DNA from: Allomyces arbusculus
Taxonomy: Eukaryota > Blastocladiomycota > Blastocladiomycetes > Blastocladiales > Blastocladiaceae
Reading direction: 5' to 3'
Length of the DNA: 64,000 bases
NCBI GenBank assembly: GCA_027604705.1
Contig: JADHYV010000024.1
Location: 1 to 64,000, forward strand
The translations under genes and the position numbers were made by a program. Below the pieces are notes generated by a model. It was not told the DNA's origin. It saw only the letters and a program-made list of their open reading frames with translations, and did no database searches. How positions within the stretch are numbered: position 1 is the first letter of the stretch; each line of letters begins with the position of its first letter. Positions 35,570 through 47,583 of this stretch are shown in pieces.

Positions 35570-38500
35570 TCATTGTGCCGACCCCTCGGCGTCCGTTTCG
35601 GAGATGACTAGTGTCGCGATCCAAAGTCGTGAGTATTCGTTCCCTCGTATCCAAAAACAAAAGAGTGTTGTGAACGCACGTCGCAAGAACACTTCCTCTA
35701 GACTCGTTTGCGACAGCCCCCAATCGTCGATATGCCACCCGGCCGCGTGCGTCTGCAACGTATCAAAGCACCGCGCGATATCCCCTTCGCCCGGCAAGAA
35801 CTCGATCGTCTTGCTCGTCGCAAACGAGTCGATCACAGTCGCGTTGGACGGGAGCAATTTCATGACCTGCGCCGAGGCCACTTCCATGTACTCGGGCTTG
35901 GTAATGAACGTGAGCTTGAACCCTGCGCCATAGAGCTGCTTGAGCCGTAGTTGCGTGCCAATACACCGCAGCGTGCCCTTGGCCATGATCCCGATGCGCT
36001 GGCAGAGCACCTCGACTTCCTCCATCGAGTGGGAGACCTGGTGATGGATCAGGCGAGGGTGAGCGCTCGGTTGCGGATGCCGTGGCCAAGATGGGTGGAG
36101 GGAGTACGCACCAGGATAATCGTCTTGCCCTTGCGAGCTTGGATGATAATATTCCAGATCAGGCGGCGGACCTCCGGGTCGAGACCCGTTGTCGGCTCGT
36201 CGAGCAGGACGCACTACGCCGCGATCAAGAACGCGTCAGCAAACCGAGCCCCCGATCGCGCGCAAACTGCGTCGATGGCAGCGCGTACCGTCGGGTCACC
36301 AATCAACGCAATCGCAATCGACAAGCGCCGCTTCTCACCGCCCGAGAGCCCCTTGCTGAGCCGGTCCTCAAACTTTTCGAGCGACACGGCCGCCAACGCG
36401 CGGTTCTTGGCCTCGTTCTCCTGATCCGGCGGGATCCCCTTGAGGCGCGCGTAGAAGAGCAGGTGCTCGCCGCACGTCAAGTCGTCCCACAGAATGTCGT
36501 GCTTCAGATCCATGGCGCGGTTGATCAGGAACTGTGTCGCAAGGCGCAAGGCGATTCGGTGGCGAACGTGCGAAGCGTACCTGCGGGCAAATGCCCGTGT
36601 ACCGGTAGACAAACTCGCGCTGCGTCGTCACGTCGAACCCAGACAGCTTGGCCTCGCCCATCGTCGGCTCGTAGAGCCCCGTCAAGATTGAAATCAGCGT
36701 CGACTTGCCGGCGCCATTCGGACCTAGTCCGGCGTTGGCGATCCGTCAGTGAACGAATATTTGCGAGATCGAGCAAGCACAGCCAAGCGCGCCAAACGCG
36801 TACCGAGCAGCCCGAAAATCGTGTCGCGTTCAATCGCCATGGTCACGTCCTTGACAGCAATCTTGTTGGTGCCCGGGTAGATCTTGCGCATATGGCGCAC
36901 GACGAGCGGCGCGTCCGGTGGGAACTGGTTGTTGTCGACGCGCGCGCGCTCGGCACGCACGTCGTCGTCCTCAAACTGCGTCTCGTCCTGGTTGACGGCG
37001 ATCACAAACTAAAGAACAAGAGAAAGTCGCGTTAGTGTCGTCTTCAGCATCGTTGCCCCACAGGCAATACAAAGAGCAACGTACGTTTTGGCGGTCGAGC
37101 TCTTCCTGTTTCTTCTTGGCGCCCGTGAGCTTGGCCAACGGTTCGCTGAAGACGTAATGCCAGGGCTTGCGAACGCCGAATTGGGAGGGAAGGACACTGG
37201 ACAAGTAGAAGCTGAGCAGCGCGTACACAATCGTGCCAATGATCAGGGCAATCATGCACGCGAGCACCTCATCTTTGCCGCGCAGCATGCTCATCTTGTA
37301 CGGCACTTGCGTCGCGCTGAACGAGGCCGAGTTGATGACCGTGAGCGCGCGGAAAAACGCAAATGCCGGCCAAATCAAGTAGGCGACGGGCGCGCGACCA
37401 TCAAAGAGCTGGCCGGCGGCCACGTTCGTGATCACACTCAAGAGCACGACGAGGTAGGACACGACGAGGGCGTTGCGCGATTTCGAGAAGAAGGCGGACA
37501 AGAAGAAGGAGACGGCCACTTGCGCCGTGCCCCACAGAATGAATAGCACAATGTAGACACCCGCATCGGTGCGAGTGAAGAAGTCGAGCTTGAATGCGAG
37601 CCCCGTGAGAATGAAGACGACGACGCAGATAATGTGCAGCACGTAAAAGTGCACCGCGTGCGCGAGCCAGTAGACGCCCTCGTGCAGCCCGTTCATCTTC
37701 ATCATGACAAGAATGCGTTCTTCCTTTTCACGCGTCAGCGTGATGACGAAAATCGGGAGCAGGAAACTGACCCCGAACGGGTACAGAATACGGCCAATGA
37801 ACGAGCCAATCGGCAGGTCGATATCAGTCGAACCGTACTGCGGCATGGCGCGCAAACCCTGGACGATCGACGCGTTGGGCAGCAAGTTTTTGAGCATCGC
37901 GCTCGTGGCCATGGCGTTCAAGATAAACTTGCGGAACCCGGGCGACGGGAACGACCCGGCGGCAGCGAGTCGCCGGTCGCGGCCGACCTGCATCGTGTAC
38001 TTGTATGACGCCGTGCTCGGGTCGTACTGCGCAAAGACCATGGCGCCCCACGGCACTGACGTGACAATGTTGGTGATATCGGCCTGGTACTTGAGCCGCA
38101 GCACCGGGTCCGGGTCGGACTGGTAGAGCACCTGCTTGTTGATGCCGCTGAGCGAGTTCAACGCCGACGAAATGTAGCCTTTGAGCTGGTTGTCGATCGA
38201 CTCTTCGGTCGCGCCATCGGCCTGCCGCACCTTGGTGAAATACGGCACGCCCTGCAACCCGGCAAGACTGATCCCGAAACTCGCCGAGTCGTTGCGCGTC
38301 ACGGCCGCATAGTACTTGGTCGCAAACGACCCGAGGAACCCGGACATGCTCGCGTTGCTGTTCATCGCGCCAAGCGACGACATGTCGAAGGGCAGCGGGT
38401 CCGTCTTGTTCTTCCACCCGAGATCCACGCCCGACGGTTCCGAGATGAGCGCCCATGGGTACTGCTGCGCGTTCGACAGCGGCAACAGCGCGGCCGCCGA

Positions 38501-39627
38501 GACGGCACCGAGCGGGTTCAGCCACCCGTACTTTGGGTCCGGCTGGAACGTGGACCCGGACCGCGCGAGCTGCCGCGCGAGCTGGCCCGATGGCGACGAC
38601 GAGTTGAAGAGCAGCGAAAACGGCGGCGCCATGCCGGCAAACGGATCACGCTCGTAGACGGGTGTCGTCGAGTACGACTTGTCGGTCCAAATCACGCACC
38701 CGGCCACCCCACCCGGCAGAACGGGGCCCTGGCCGTTGCCCACGGCGGGCGTGACCTGGAAATTGGTCAGGAAGACGGGTTTCCCGGGCTTGGCGCGCGG
38801 GATCGTCGATCCGTCGACCTGGGGCCAGTTACTCGTGAGCGGCGTGTTGGTCGACGCGTTCATGGCGTCGGCATTTGAGCAGTAGAGGAACTGCTTGGGG
38901 TCGTTTGAGTTGGCGATCAGGTTGGTCAAGACGATGCCGAGAATGCCACTGAGCGCGACCATGAGCAGCGGGCATGCCGACACGCAGCAAAAGTTAATGA
39001 GCTTTTGGCGTTTCTGGTAGCTCAGCGTCTTGCGCGTCTGTTGGATCGAGGTGAATGGGATCGAAGAGGGAACGGCCGGTCAGTTCGTGTCAGAAGCTCG
39101 GCCGGCCCGCGGAAAAACTGCACTCCGAGTGCCGCACGGCCGGATCCTGCGCGCGAGCAAGAAGACCGATAATTAAGGGGGTCGGTCTGCCTCGCAGTGC
39201 GTGCATCGCGAGATGGGGCCAATCCAACACGCACCAGAGCGCGCACTTGATACGACTTGAGCTCCGGACTGCCCGCGGGCAAAGGCGTTGGCGCGTACGA
39301 CGCGGCACCGACATCAACGACAGCAGCATCTCTCGTTTGCGCGGTCGCGGCGGCACCGGCGGGCGAGGTTGGCACGGTGCCCACGGCCGCGGTCGCCTGG
39401 GCCTGGTCGGGCATTGAAACGTCGAGGTCGCGGTCGGCTAGCGTGCTCGCTGCGCGCACAATCGGTTTCGGCGGAGCGGCGCCGACAGAATCGACGAGGC
39501 CAACGTTGGCGGGCAGGAGCGGCACCGTGGCCGGGTTGGTGAGAGGATGGACCTCGGCGACCGAGTGCGTCGGGTCCATCGCGTCGGGCGTGGGCGACCG
39601 TGCCGCGCCGGCGGATTGGCCGGGCAT
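35570..39627 (-). CDS. Half-size ABCA-type lipid ABC transporter
   Basis: Eight exons (39627-39247, 39037-37085, 37008-36804, 36723-36581, 36501-36289, 36213-36112, 36037-35680, 35607-35570) encode 1130 residues with one membrane domain and one ATPase domain. A first helix ([17 protein letters not shown]) is followed by a long lumenal loop, then a cluster of five or six helices at about residues 430-770. The ATPase has Walker [11 protein letters not shown]-loop [12 protein letters not shown], signature [10 protein letters not shown], Walker B CVLLDEP and H-loop VSHSMEE. This layout matches half-size ABCA proteins of plants and protists, which must dimerise; they move lipids across membranes. 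The first intron is 209 bp; the last is 72 bp and in frame. Substrate unknown. Confidence 0.92.
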
Positions 39628-40587
39628 CGGGTCTTGGGGTTACGGGGCGCGTAAGCGAGAGCACTTGGCGTGCGTAGAAGGGCGTAGGGGCGCGCAGGGA
39701 CGAGCAATGGAGGCGCGATGCGGGGTGGGCAGCGAGAGTCGGGCGCACGTCGTACAGCCGGATGGCAATCGAGCCGGATGCAAGCGCGCGATGGAAAAGG
39801 TTTGTGCCGGGCGCGCGATCAGGGGAACGTGGAGAGTACGACGCGTGGCGACGGCAGCGGCACAGAGGAGCGGTGGCGGCAGTGGGCGGCAATGGCAGCA
39901 GTGGCGAACAGATCAGCAGGGGATGCAGTGGCAACAGGCGAGAACAGCAGCAGCAGCAAGTCGGCGGCCGGCGTGGAGTCGGGGCACGAGGCAGGGGAGG
40001 ACGAGGAGCACGGCAGAGAGGCGCACTGCTGCTGGCAGCCGCGGGCACTTGGCAGCGACTTGGGTTGCGCTGCACCGTGGTATATTTCTATAGATCAAGC
40101 CGGCCGCGTGCCGCTTGGCGTCTCCCGCCTTGTCGGAGGTGTCGGACAAAGACCGGCGACTTGCCAAGCGACTTGGGGCACGCGGTGCACGGCGGCCACG
40201 GCCGCTTCGTCAGGGCGCCCATTTGCGCGCAGCACGCATCCAGATCATGGCGCGCGCATGCCATGTCAACGCCGAGCAGCGGGCAGCACTCCGCAGGCAT
40301 CGGTCGAGAGGACGGACCCGGCGGAAGCCGAGGCCGAGTAAAGTTGATCGGCGATGCACACGGCGGCGCGCCAAGCAGCGCGCAGCGGGAAAGGTGGGGG
40401 TGCTGGTGGTGCGGTGAGAGACAAGCGAGGGTGACTCAGCAGTGGCCCCGGCCTCACACGCGACCTCCACATGCTGCGTCTCGCGCTGCCTGATGCTGCG
40501 TCGGTCGGCCGGCCGCTTCTTGCGCTGCTCCGCGGCCGATGGCTGCGCCGGTCCACGCTCCTGCCTCAGCCTACACACAATTCGGCC
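39628..40587. other. Divergent promoter region, ABCA and LRR genes
   Basis: About 960 bp, purine-rich with CAG/AGC-type low complexity near 39890-39960. A TATATTTCTATAG sequence occurs at 40080. Overlapping ORFs look like shadows. No gene recognised. Confidence 0.45.
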
Positions 40588-42070
40588 ATGACCAGCCATG
40601 ACCCGCCCTCACCCACGACATTGGCCAACAACGACCCGACAAGGCACCCGGCAAGCAGTGGCGAGCCGCACCCCGACCACGACCATGCTCCAGCACCCCT
40701 ACTCGTCCCGCCCGCCATTGACGAGCCGGAGCCGGAACCAGAACCCGACGATCTCGTCGACCAGTTGATATACCATCTACGCCCACGTCGTATGTCGTCC
40801 ACCGCCCGTCCTGCGTGACCCCTGCTCGTTGCTCGCCTGCTCGTGTTGATATCATCGTTGTGCTGCCTTGCGCTTGACGGATAGAGGGTGCCGCCGCACC
40901 GCGCGACCCGCAGGGCGAGGCCTACCTGGCCGCGTGCAAGGTCTACGGCTCCATTCCCGTCTCTGCCTTGACCAAGTCGCTCAACTTGGCCACCGTCAAG
41001 CTGCTCAACCATGGCCTCGGTATGCTCTTCCGCTCTCGGAACCAATTGCAGTACCAGCCAACCAACCTTCTCCACCCCCCCCCCCCCCCCCCCCCCGCCA
41101 AATTATTAGGTGCCAGCGGCGCCGTGGCCCTCGCGCACGTCCTCAAGTCGAACCGCACCATCACGCACCTCGACTTGACGGGTAACGCCATTTCTACGGC
41201 AGGCGGCGTCGCGTTTGGCGAAATGCTCACGTGCAACATCACCTTACTCGAACTCGTCCTCGAAAACAATTTGCTCGGCCGCACCGGCGGCAAGGCCATC
41301 GCTGAGGGCTGCACCGACAATGTCACGCTGAAATCGCTCTCGGTGCGCCGCAACCAGCTCGGCGACGACGAGGCCGCACACTTTGCCAAGGCGCTACGCA
41401 CAAATCGCACGATCCAGGCGCTCGACCTCGGGTATAACCAGATTGGCGACATTGGCGCGTGCGAGGTGCGTACAGCGTGGAACTTTGCGGAATTGGTGTG
41501 TGCTTAGAACTGAATACCGCGTCTTGGATGAAGCTCGGCGCAAGTCTCGCTACCAACGATGTCATGAAGGATATCGACCTGGAATGGAACCAGATCAGAA
41601 GCAAGGGCCTCTCTGCGTTCCTCAACGCTGCCAAGGTACGTTCCATCATCCGGCCATGCTTCTCCACCAGACAGTTAACTAACAACGCGACGAACCCCAT
41701 CCAGGACTCGCCATCGCTCACCCGCATCGTCTTATCGAGCAACGGTCTCGGCGACACGGGCGGCGCTGCCATGGCGCAGTTCCTCGCTAAGAACAACTCG
41801 CTCGCAACCTTGGCCATTGCCCACTGCCGCTTGACCGACGCGGCGCTCCCAATGCTGTGCAAAGCCGTCGACTCGACCTACACGCTGCGCGACCTTGACG
41901 TCTCTCACAATCACTTGTCGGACCAGGGCGTCGCGCAGTTTTTGAAATCGCTCGTCACCAACAACTCGTTGCGCCGCGTCAATATTGCGGGCATGAAAAT
42001 GACCAACTTGACGCGCGCTGTGCTCAAGGACGTGCGTGACGAGAAGCAGGGGTTGGTGGTTCTCGAGTGA
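40588..42070 (+). CDS. Leucine-rich repeat protein (ribonuclease-inhibitor type)
   Basis: Five exons (40588-40789, 40885-41019, 41110-41465, 41534-41635, 41705-42070) encode 386 residues. After an acidic Pro-rich start come about nine 28-residue repeats of the RNI type, for example LKSNRTITHLDLTGNAIS, LLELVLENNLLGRTGGKAIA, LGYNQIGDIGACE and LRDLDVSHNHLSDQGVAQFL. Such repeats build a curved protein-binding surface; similar stretches occur in NLR, RanGAP and many flagellar proteins. No catalytic domain is seen and no partner can be named. Intron 2 contains a run of 23 C. Introns are 68-95 bp and three of four interrupt repeats. Confidence 0.85.
41075..41097. repeat. Run of 23 C inside an intron
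   Basis: A pure C tract lies 12 bp before the TTATTAG acceptor of intron 2 of the LRR gene. Length may vary between alleles or reads. Confidence 0.9.
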
Positions 42071-42447
42071 AGGGACGGCGGACGGCGGACTGCGGGCGGG
42101 TTCGTGAACTTTCCACTCACAATAAATGTGAAAATGCTTCTCCCAGAATGCTTCTCCAGAATGCTTCTCCCAAAATGCTTCTCTCAAAATGCTTCTCCTG
42201 GCCGATGCTCAATTCGTACAATTGGATGCGAAATTTGAAGGAAGACACTCGTGCCTAAACGACAAGAAATGGGTGTGACTACGCGCTCTATTTCCCGGGT
42301 AGAGGCATTCGAATGCACAGGCAACACCCGGCAACCACAAATCCAATGCGACAAACATCAAACCGCATCCCGTTCCTGTCCTCCTCTTCGCCAAACGACG
42401 GACGGAGCTTGGCCCATCACGAGAGCATCACAGCAGCGACAACACGC
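42071..42447. other. Convergent spacer with short tandem repeats
   Basis: About 375 bp between the 3' ends of the LRR and eIF3a genes. AATAAA at 42121 lies 50 bp after the LRR stop and is a plausible poly(A) signal. The repeat array is listed separately. Confidence 0.55.
42131..42198. repeat. Five imperfect copies of a 13-15 bp unit (core AATGCTTCTC)
   Basis: The core AATGCTTCTC recurs five times with small spacing and base changes, just after the LRR poly(A) signal. It is a minisatellite in the 3' region. Confidence 0.85.
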
Positions 42448-45400
42448 TTAGCGACGGGTGGGCGGGCGCCAGGCATTGTCCGACCGGCGCAGACCTTCGC
42501 CGCCAGCCGGCGACCCAGCACCCGACGGGCGCCACGGGCCCGGCGCGGGCGACGAGCGGTCGCCACCATAGCCCTCGCGGGCGGGCGGGGCACCACCCAT
42601 CTCGCGGCGCGGACGCCACGGCTCAGGGGCACCGCCGCGCTCGGGCAGGCCGCGCGCGGGACTCGCGCCACGATCGGCGCCAAACCCAGGACGCGAGGGA
42701 CTCGCACCACGGTCCGCACCAAACCCGGGGCGTGGGGAGTCGCGACCGGGCGGGGCCCACCCGCCACGAGCGGGGCCAGCAGCAGCGGCCGCTGGCATCG
42801 GGCGCGGCGAGTCGCGGCCAGGCGGAGCCCAGCCACCGCGCGACGGAGCGGAAGCAGCAGCAGCGCCGGGCGGGGCCCAACCACCACGCGCTGGAGCCCC
42901 AGCGGCACCGGGCGGAGCCCAACCGCCACGAGCGGGGGCCGCAGGAGCAGCGCCGGGCGGAGTCCAGCCGCGCGGGCGGTACTTGCCGTCCTCCTGCTGC
43001 TGCTCCTGCTCGCGACGAGCCTCCTCCTCTTCTTCTTCGGCCTGGCGGCGCGCCTCCTCTTCCTCAGCCTCGCGAGCGCGGCGCTCGGCCTCCTCACGGG
43101 CACGCTCCTCGAGCTCGCGCTTGCGGCGCTCGGCCTCCTCGGTGGCGGCCTTCTTCTGGCGCAGCATCTCGCGCACGTGCTCGCGGCGTTTGGCCTTGGC
43201 AGCCTCGATCTTGCGCTGGGCCTCCTCCTGCTCGCGCTCAATCTGCTCCTCGTGCTCCTTGGCGAGCTTGTCGCGCAGCGTCTGGTAGTCGCCCATCATG
43301 CGCAGCACGCGGTGCTTGATCGTGACCGCCGTCGCGTGACGTTCCTTGGCCTCCTTGACGGCGAGCTTGCGCGCCTCATCAAACGCCTTGCGGTCCTGCA
43401 CCTTCTGTTCCTCGCGCGCCTTTTCGAGCAGCGGGATCTCTTCCTTGCGCATCGCACGCTCCAGGAAGTCCTGGCGCTTGACGACCTGAGCCATTTTGGT
43501 CTCGAGCGCCTCCTTCTCCTTCTTAATTTGCTCGGCCTGCAGCGCGAAAATCGCCGTCGTATCCATGGCGTCGAGATCCTCGTCGGCAATCGTGACACCC
43601 GACTTCACCTTGAGCGCCTCGGCGATCTTGCGCGCCTCGGCCTTGCGAATCTCCTCCTGCTCCTTCTTGAGCCGCTCGAGCTCGCGCTGCTTGGTCTCCT
43701 CGGCAATCTTGCGCTGCAGCGCCTCACGCTCCTCCTGCATCTTCTTCTGCCGAGCCAGCGCTTCCTCCTTGGCCTTGCGCTGCTGAATCTGCTCGAGCGC
43801 CTCCTTCTTCTGCTCGAGCACGGCCTGACGCTCGAGTGCGGCACGGTGCTCCTCCTCCATCTGCTGGCGCGCGCGCGCAAACACCTCGCGCTTCTCGGCG
43901 AGCGCGGCCTGCGTGAAGAGCGGCAGCTGCAAGAGCACGCGCAAGTCGGGCGTCGCGGCCTTGGTCACGAAATCAAACGTGCGCGTCAGCGCATTGATCT
44001 TGATCTGGAACTCGCCCTTCTGGTTGCCGCGCAGGATCAGCTGCTCGAGCGTGAACATGTCCATGGGCTGCGCGCCAACCGACGTGATCTCCACGAGCGA
44101 CTCGAACGAGATGGTCGAGTAGAGCGTGGCCACCTGCTGCAGGATCTTGGCCACGGCAACATCGCGCAGGTGCGGCACGTACTTGGCGAGCGCCGGCTGC
44201 TGCTCGAGGTCGGCCAGGAGACCGCGCACGCGCTTGGCGACCGAGAGCGGGTGGAACGAGACCTCAAGGGCGTCGTAGAGGTCGAGCACGGTCTGCGGCA
44301 CACGGCTCAGGACCGACTTGGACGAGGCGTCGGCGAGAAGCGACGCGCGCTCGGGCTCGTGCGCGAGACCGAGCATCGCGGCAAGCCTGTGCTTGCGGTT
44401 GAACCGCTGCGCGGCTTCGGCGTTGACCGGGTCCTTGAAGACGGGCGCGGCAAGGGCCGACAAGACGACGTGCGCAGCGAGCTCACGCTGCTCGTCATCG
44501 TTGAGCGCCGAGGCGCCCTTCATGTTCAGCACCCAGCCGTAGTACTTGTTCCAGGCCGCGGCGAGGAAGACGCCGTCACCCGAGACGGAGAAGATGCGCG
44601 TCATCTTCTCGTAGTACTGCGCGACCATTTGCATCATCTTGGTCCCGTGGCGCTTGTTGGTGAAGAGCGCGGCCGGCAGCAGACCAGCCATGAGCTGCGG
44701 GTTGGCCGGATTGTTGGGCGCGATCAGCGACGCGGCCATGATCAGCAGCGAGTAAATGTCCTCGGCCGACTTGAACCCTTCCTGCCAGAGCTCGAGGTCG
44801 GTCGCGGTCTGCAGCTGCACAAAGCGCGTGTCGAGGAAACGCTGCAGAACCTCGGGGTCAGACAGGTTGATGGCGTGATGCGCATTGGTCTGGCGCGGGA
44901 TACTGGCCAGGTGCAGGCGCAGCGTGTCACACAGACGGCGGAACTCGTTCTTGCGGCCGTAGCGCACGCAAAAGGCAAACGCCTGCGCGACCGTCTGCTG
45001 GTAGAGCAGCTCGAGGCGGCCGTTGTTGCGCAGAACGTCAAGCACCGTGCGGTAAGCATCCCACAAAAACTTGAGCCGCGGCGTGAACTCCTCGCGCTGG
45101 CGGCGCTTCGACTTGTAGGTGGTCGTGCTCGTGGCCGTGGCCACGACATCGTCCTCGGCGTCCTCGAGCTGGTCAATGACCGTGGCAAAGATCGAGTCAA
45201 ACGTGTCGGGCGTCTCGAGATCCTCGAGGTCCTCGTCGGCCTCCTTGGCCTCCTTCTCGGCGGCCTCCTTGGCATCCTTGGCCTCCTTGGCCTCCTTGAG
45301 CTTAGTCTCGGCGCACTCGAGGAACCGGCGCACCACCTTCTCGACCGACGCGACCGACGTGTTCTGCGCCAGGTTCTTGTAGGAGTGCAGCGCCTCGCGC

Positions 45401-45691
45401 GCCAAGCGGTTGCGGCTCTCCTGCACGACGAGCTCGACAAACTTGAGCGCGAGCGGCTCGAGCGACGCGATCGGCGCGCTGCGCGAACGGCGCGAGACGA
45501 GCGTTTCCTGCAGGACGCTGATGGCCTCGCCGGGCGCGTTTACCTCGAGCAGCTCTGTGATGGTCAAAAGGAAAACACGGTTAGGATCACGGCATTGGTC
45601 GGGATCACGAACGGTGGCAGCGACGACGACGCGGTGGCATACCCTCGGCACGCTGCAGCGCATTCTCCGGCTTGATGTACATGGGCCGCAT
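42448..45691 (-). CDS. TIF32: Translation initiation factor eIF3 subunit a
   Basis: Two exons (45691-45643, 45554-42448; intron 88 bp) encode 1051 residues. eIF3a is the scaffold of eIF3 and helps load mRNA and the ternary complex onto the 40S subunit. The spliced start reads MRPMYIKPENALQRAEELLE then VNAPGEAISVLQETLV, the family N-terminus. A helical and PCI domain runs to about residue 510, including LLYQQTVAQAFAFCVRYGRK and ISLLRGNQK-like ILRGNQKGEFQIKINALTR. A very long Glu/Lys/Arg coiled coil (about 560-890) follows. The tail holds five Trp-Pro repeats (RGGWAPPG type) and FGADRGASP repeats. A 1120-codon plus-strand ORF opposite is an artefact of the Glu/Lys-rich coil. Confidence 0.95.
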
Positions 45692-45973
45692 GGTGGATAG
45701 AGTCCCCTGCGGGTAGTCGCGGGTGGATGCGTCACCGTGGTCGACCGATCTGGGCCTCTTCGGGTGCGAAGGTCCGCGTCGTCCTGCGCGATGCTTGGCC
45801 GCGTCGCGGCGTCGCCGGCGTGTTTACGCAGGTCACGTGGAGTCACTGCTGATCGTCGCCAGGGCCCAGGAGGCTGTGAAGCAAATCGAGTGACTCACTG
45901 GTCCTCCTCTTGCCGCCCGTCACCCTCGCCCTTCAAGCTCTGGGCCCGTCTTGCACGGGCGACACCACTCAAC

Positions 45974-47468
45974 ATGGACGGTCGCATTTGGATCAGGACG
46001 CCGTCAAGCGCCGGCTCGAGCCTCAATAGTCAAGCGAGATCCGCGATTCAGACGAGCGCGGGCCACGCGACCGCCAAGTTTCGCGTCCTGTCGCGCCGCA
46101 TCGAGGCAAACGAGACGTGGAAAACCTTGAAAAAGACCATCATGACTGAACTCTTTATGGATCAAGTATTGCGGATTTGTCAATGAGCGCGAAGGACCCG
46201 TAGCCAGTCATGTTCATCGTGAATGGGGTTACCAACGCCAGCACAGCCCGACATTCTTTGCATGCAGATCCATGTCAAGTCCATGTCGCTCCTTCAAGGC
46301 CTCCCCCACGCGCTTCGAAGCCGCCAGTACACTATTCACCTGTTAGAAGCGGGCGTCGGTGACACGTACCGTGCGTTTAGTGCCCTGTTGCATGGCGCTC
46401 TCCGTGCGGTGGACGCGTTCTGACCCTCTCTGCTCAACTGAAAGACCTCTTGACCGCGACCAGCAAGGACCTCGAAGTTGTCAGTTATGCCGACGCGCTC
46501 GTAACGGGGGTGCACGTTTGCACGCAGCGCCTCCTTTTACACGTTCGTCGTGATCCGCAAATCGAAGCTTTCGCTGTCCTCCAACTAATCGACCCGCGGT
46601 CAACCACTGTCGATCAGGTCCCGGCATTGGCCAAGGAGCGCGCGCCCCGTCCGTCCACGTCGGTCGCACAGCCCGTACATACCGTCGGCGTCGACCTAGA
46701 CGACAGCGACGAGGACGACGACGAGCTCGCCCCTGCGCCGCGGCCCAGCTCTCCACGGCCGACCAACGCACTGGAGCCTCACCTAGTTCGCGTTTCTCTC
46801 TTCTCGTCATCAATTGACGCGACGCGCAAAAAGCTGACCCACTTTGCGGCCCCAGCTCCTGATCCACATGAATGACCACGACGCGTCGACGCAGCCGGTG
46901 GCCGAGCAGTTCACGCTCAAGGTCAATTTGCTCAAGCAGTCCGTCGAGTCGTGCCGCGCGAGCGTCGCGGCCTGGGACCCCATGAAGACGAGTTATGCCA
47001 AAGTGCACGCGCCGGCGATTCTGTGGACTGGCGCGATCATGTCGAGTTTGGCGCCCGTTCTCCACCAGCGACAAGCCGGCGCATCAATAGTCTCAGCTGC
47101 AGTCACACCGACGCCGGACCAAGCCCTCACTGCCATGATCAAGAATCGTGGCCAAGTGCCCGACCACTTGAACTTGGCGTCCTTGACAGACACGTTTGGC
47201 CGGTACGCAAAGGAGGCCAGCTTGGTGGTAGCCGGTGATGGGGTGGAGGGTGTGACATCCACGTACGGTTTCTGTTTCCTGACCACGAGTCGCCGCGGTT
47301 CTAAATGCATTTCTCTTAAATAGCACCGAGCTCGTTGCAGCTTCTCCACCTCACTCGCGGCACCAACTCGTTGTCGAGCGTGTCGTGTCGTTCCCCAGGC
47401 CGCGGCGCATGGCCGAGGCACTTAGTCTCGCCGAGCTGCGCTTGACCGCGCGCAAAGTGGGTCAATAA
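45974..47468 (+). CDS. Unrecognised five-exon protein
   Basis: Five exons (45974-46165, 46268-46370, 46445-46785, 46856-47262, 47324-47468) join in frame to 395 residues ending in TAA. I recognise no family. The first 60 residues are Ser/Ala-rich, then mostly helical segments (FRVLSRRIEANETWKTLKKT, SLLQGLPHALRSRQYTIHLL, VVSYADALVTGVHVCTQRLL). An acidic DDSDEDDDE stretch and a Pro-rich linker split it, and a second helical half (QFTLKVNLLKQSVESCRASV) follows. No signal peptide, membrane helix or metal motif is seen. It looks like an adaptor or complex subunit. Its ATG is 282 bp from that of eIF3a on the other strand, so they may share a promoter. Confidence 0.6.
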
Positions 47469-47469
47469 A
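47464..47469 (+). terminator. AATAAA poly(A) signal overlapping the stop of the five-exon gene
   Basis: The end of the coding region reads CAA TAA A, giving a perfect AATAAA that spans the stop codon. Confidence 0.45.
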
Positions 47470-47583
47470 AAAGGAAACGTATATGTTCAGGGTTTATTTG
47501 GCGCCATGGTATTTTAAAAATGACAACTGACGACCAACAAAATCTGGACCATCCAATTCTCGCGCACGTGCGTCACCTGCCGC

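Noticed and set aside
39257-40093. 278-codon plus-strand ORF
   Set aside because: Overlaps ABCA exon 1 in antisense and then low-complexity promoter sequence.
42313-45675. 1120-codon plus-strand ORF with Leu-rich, membrane-like stretches
   Set aside because: It is antisense to eIF3a; Glu and Lys codons of the coiled coil read as Leu and Phe on the other strand, and it has no family features.
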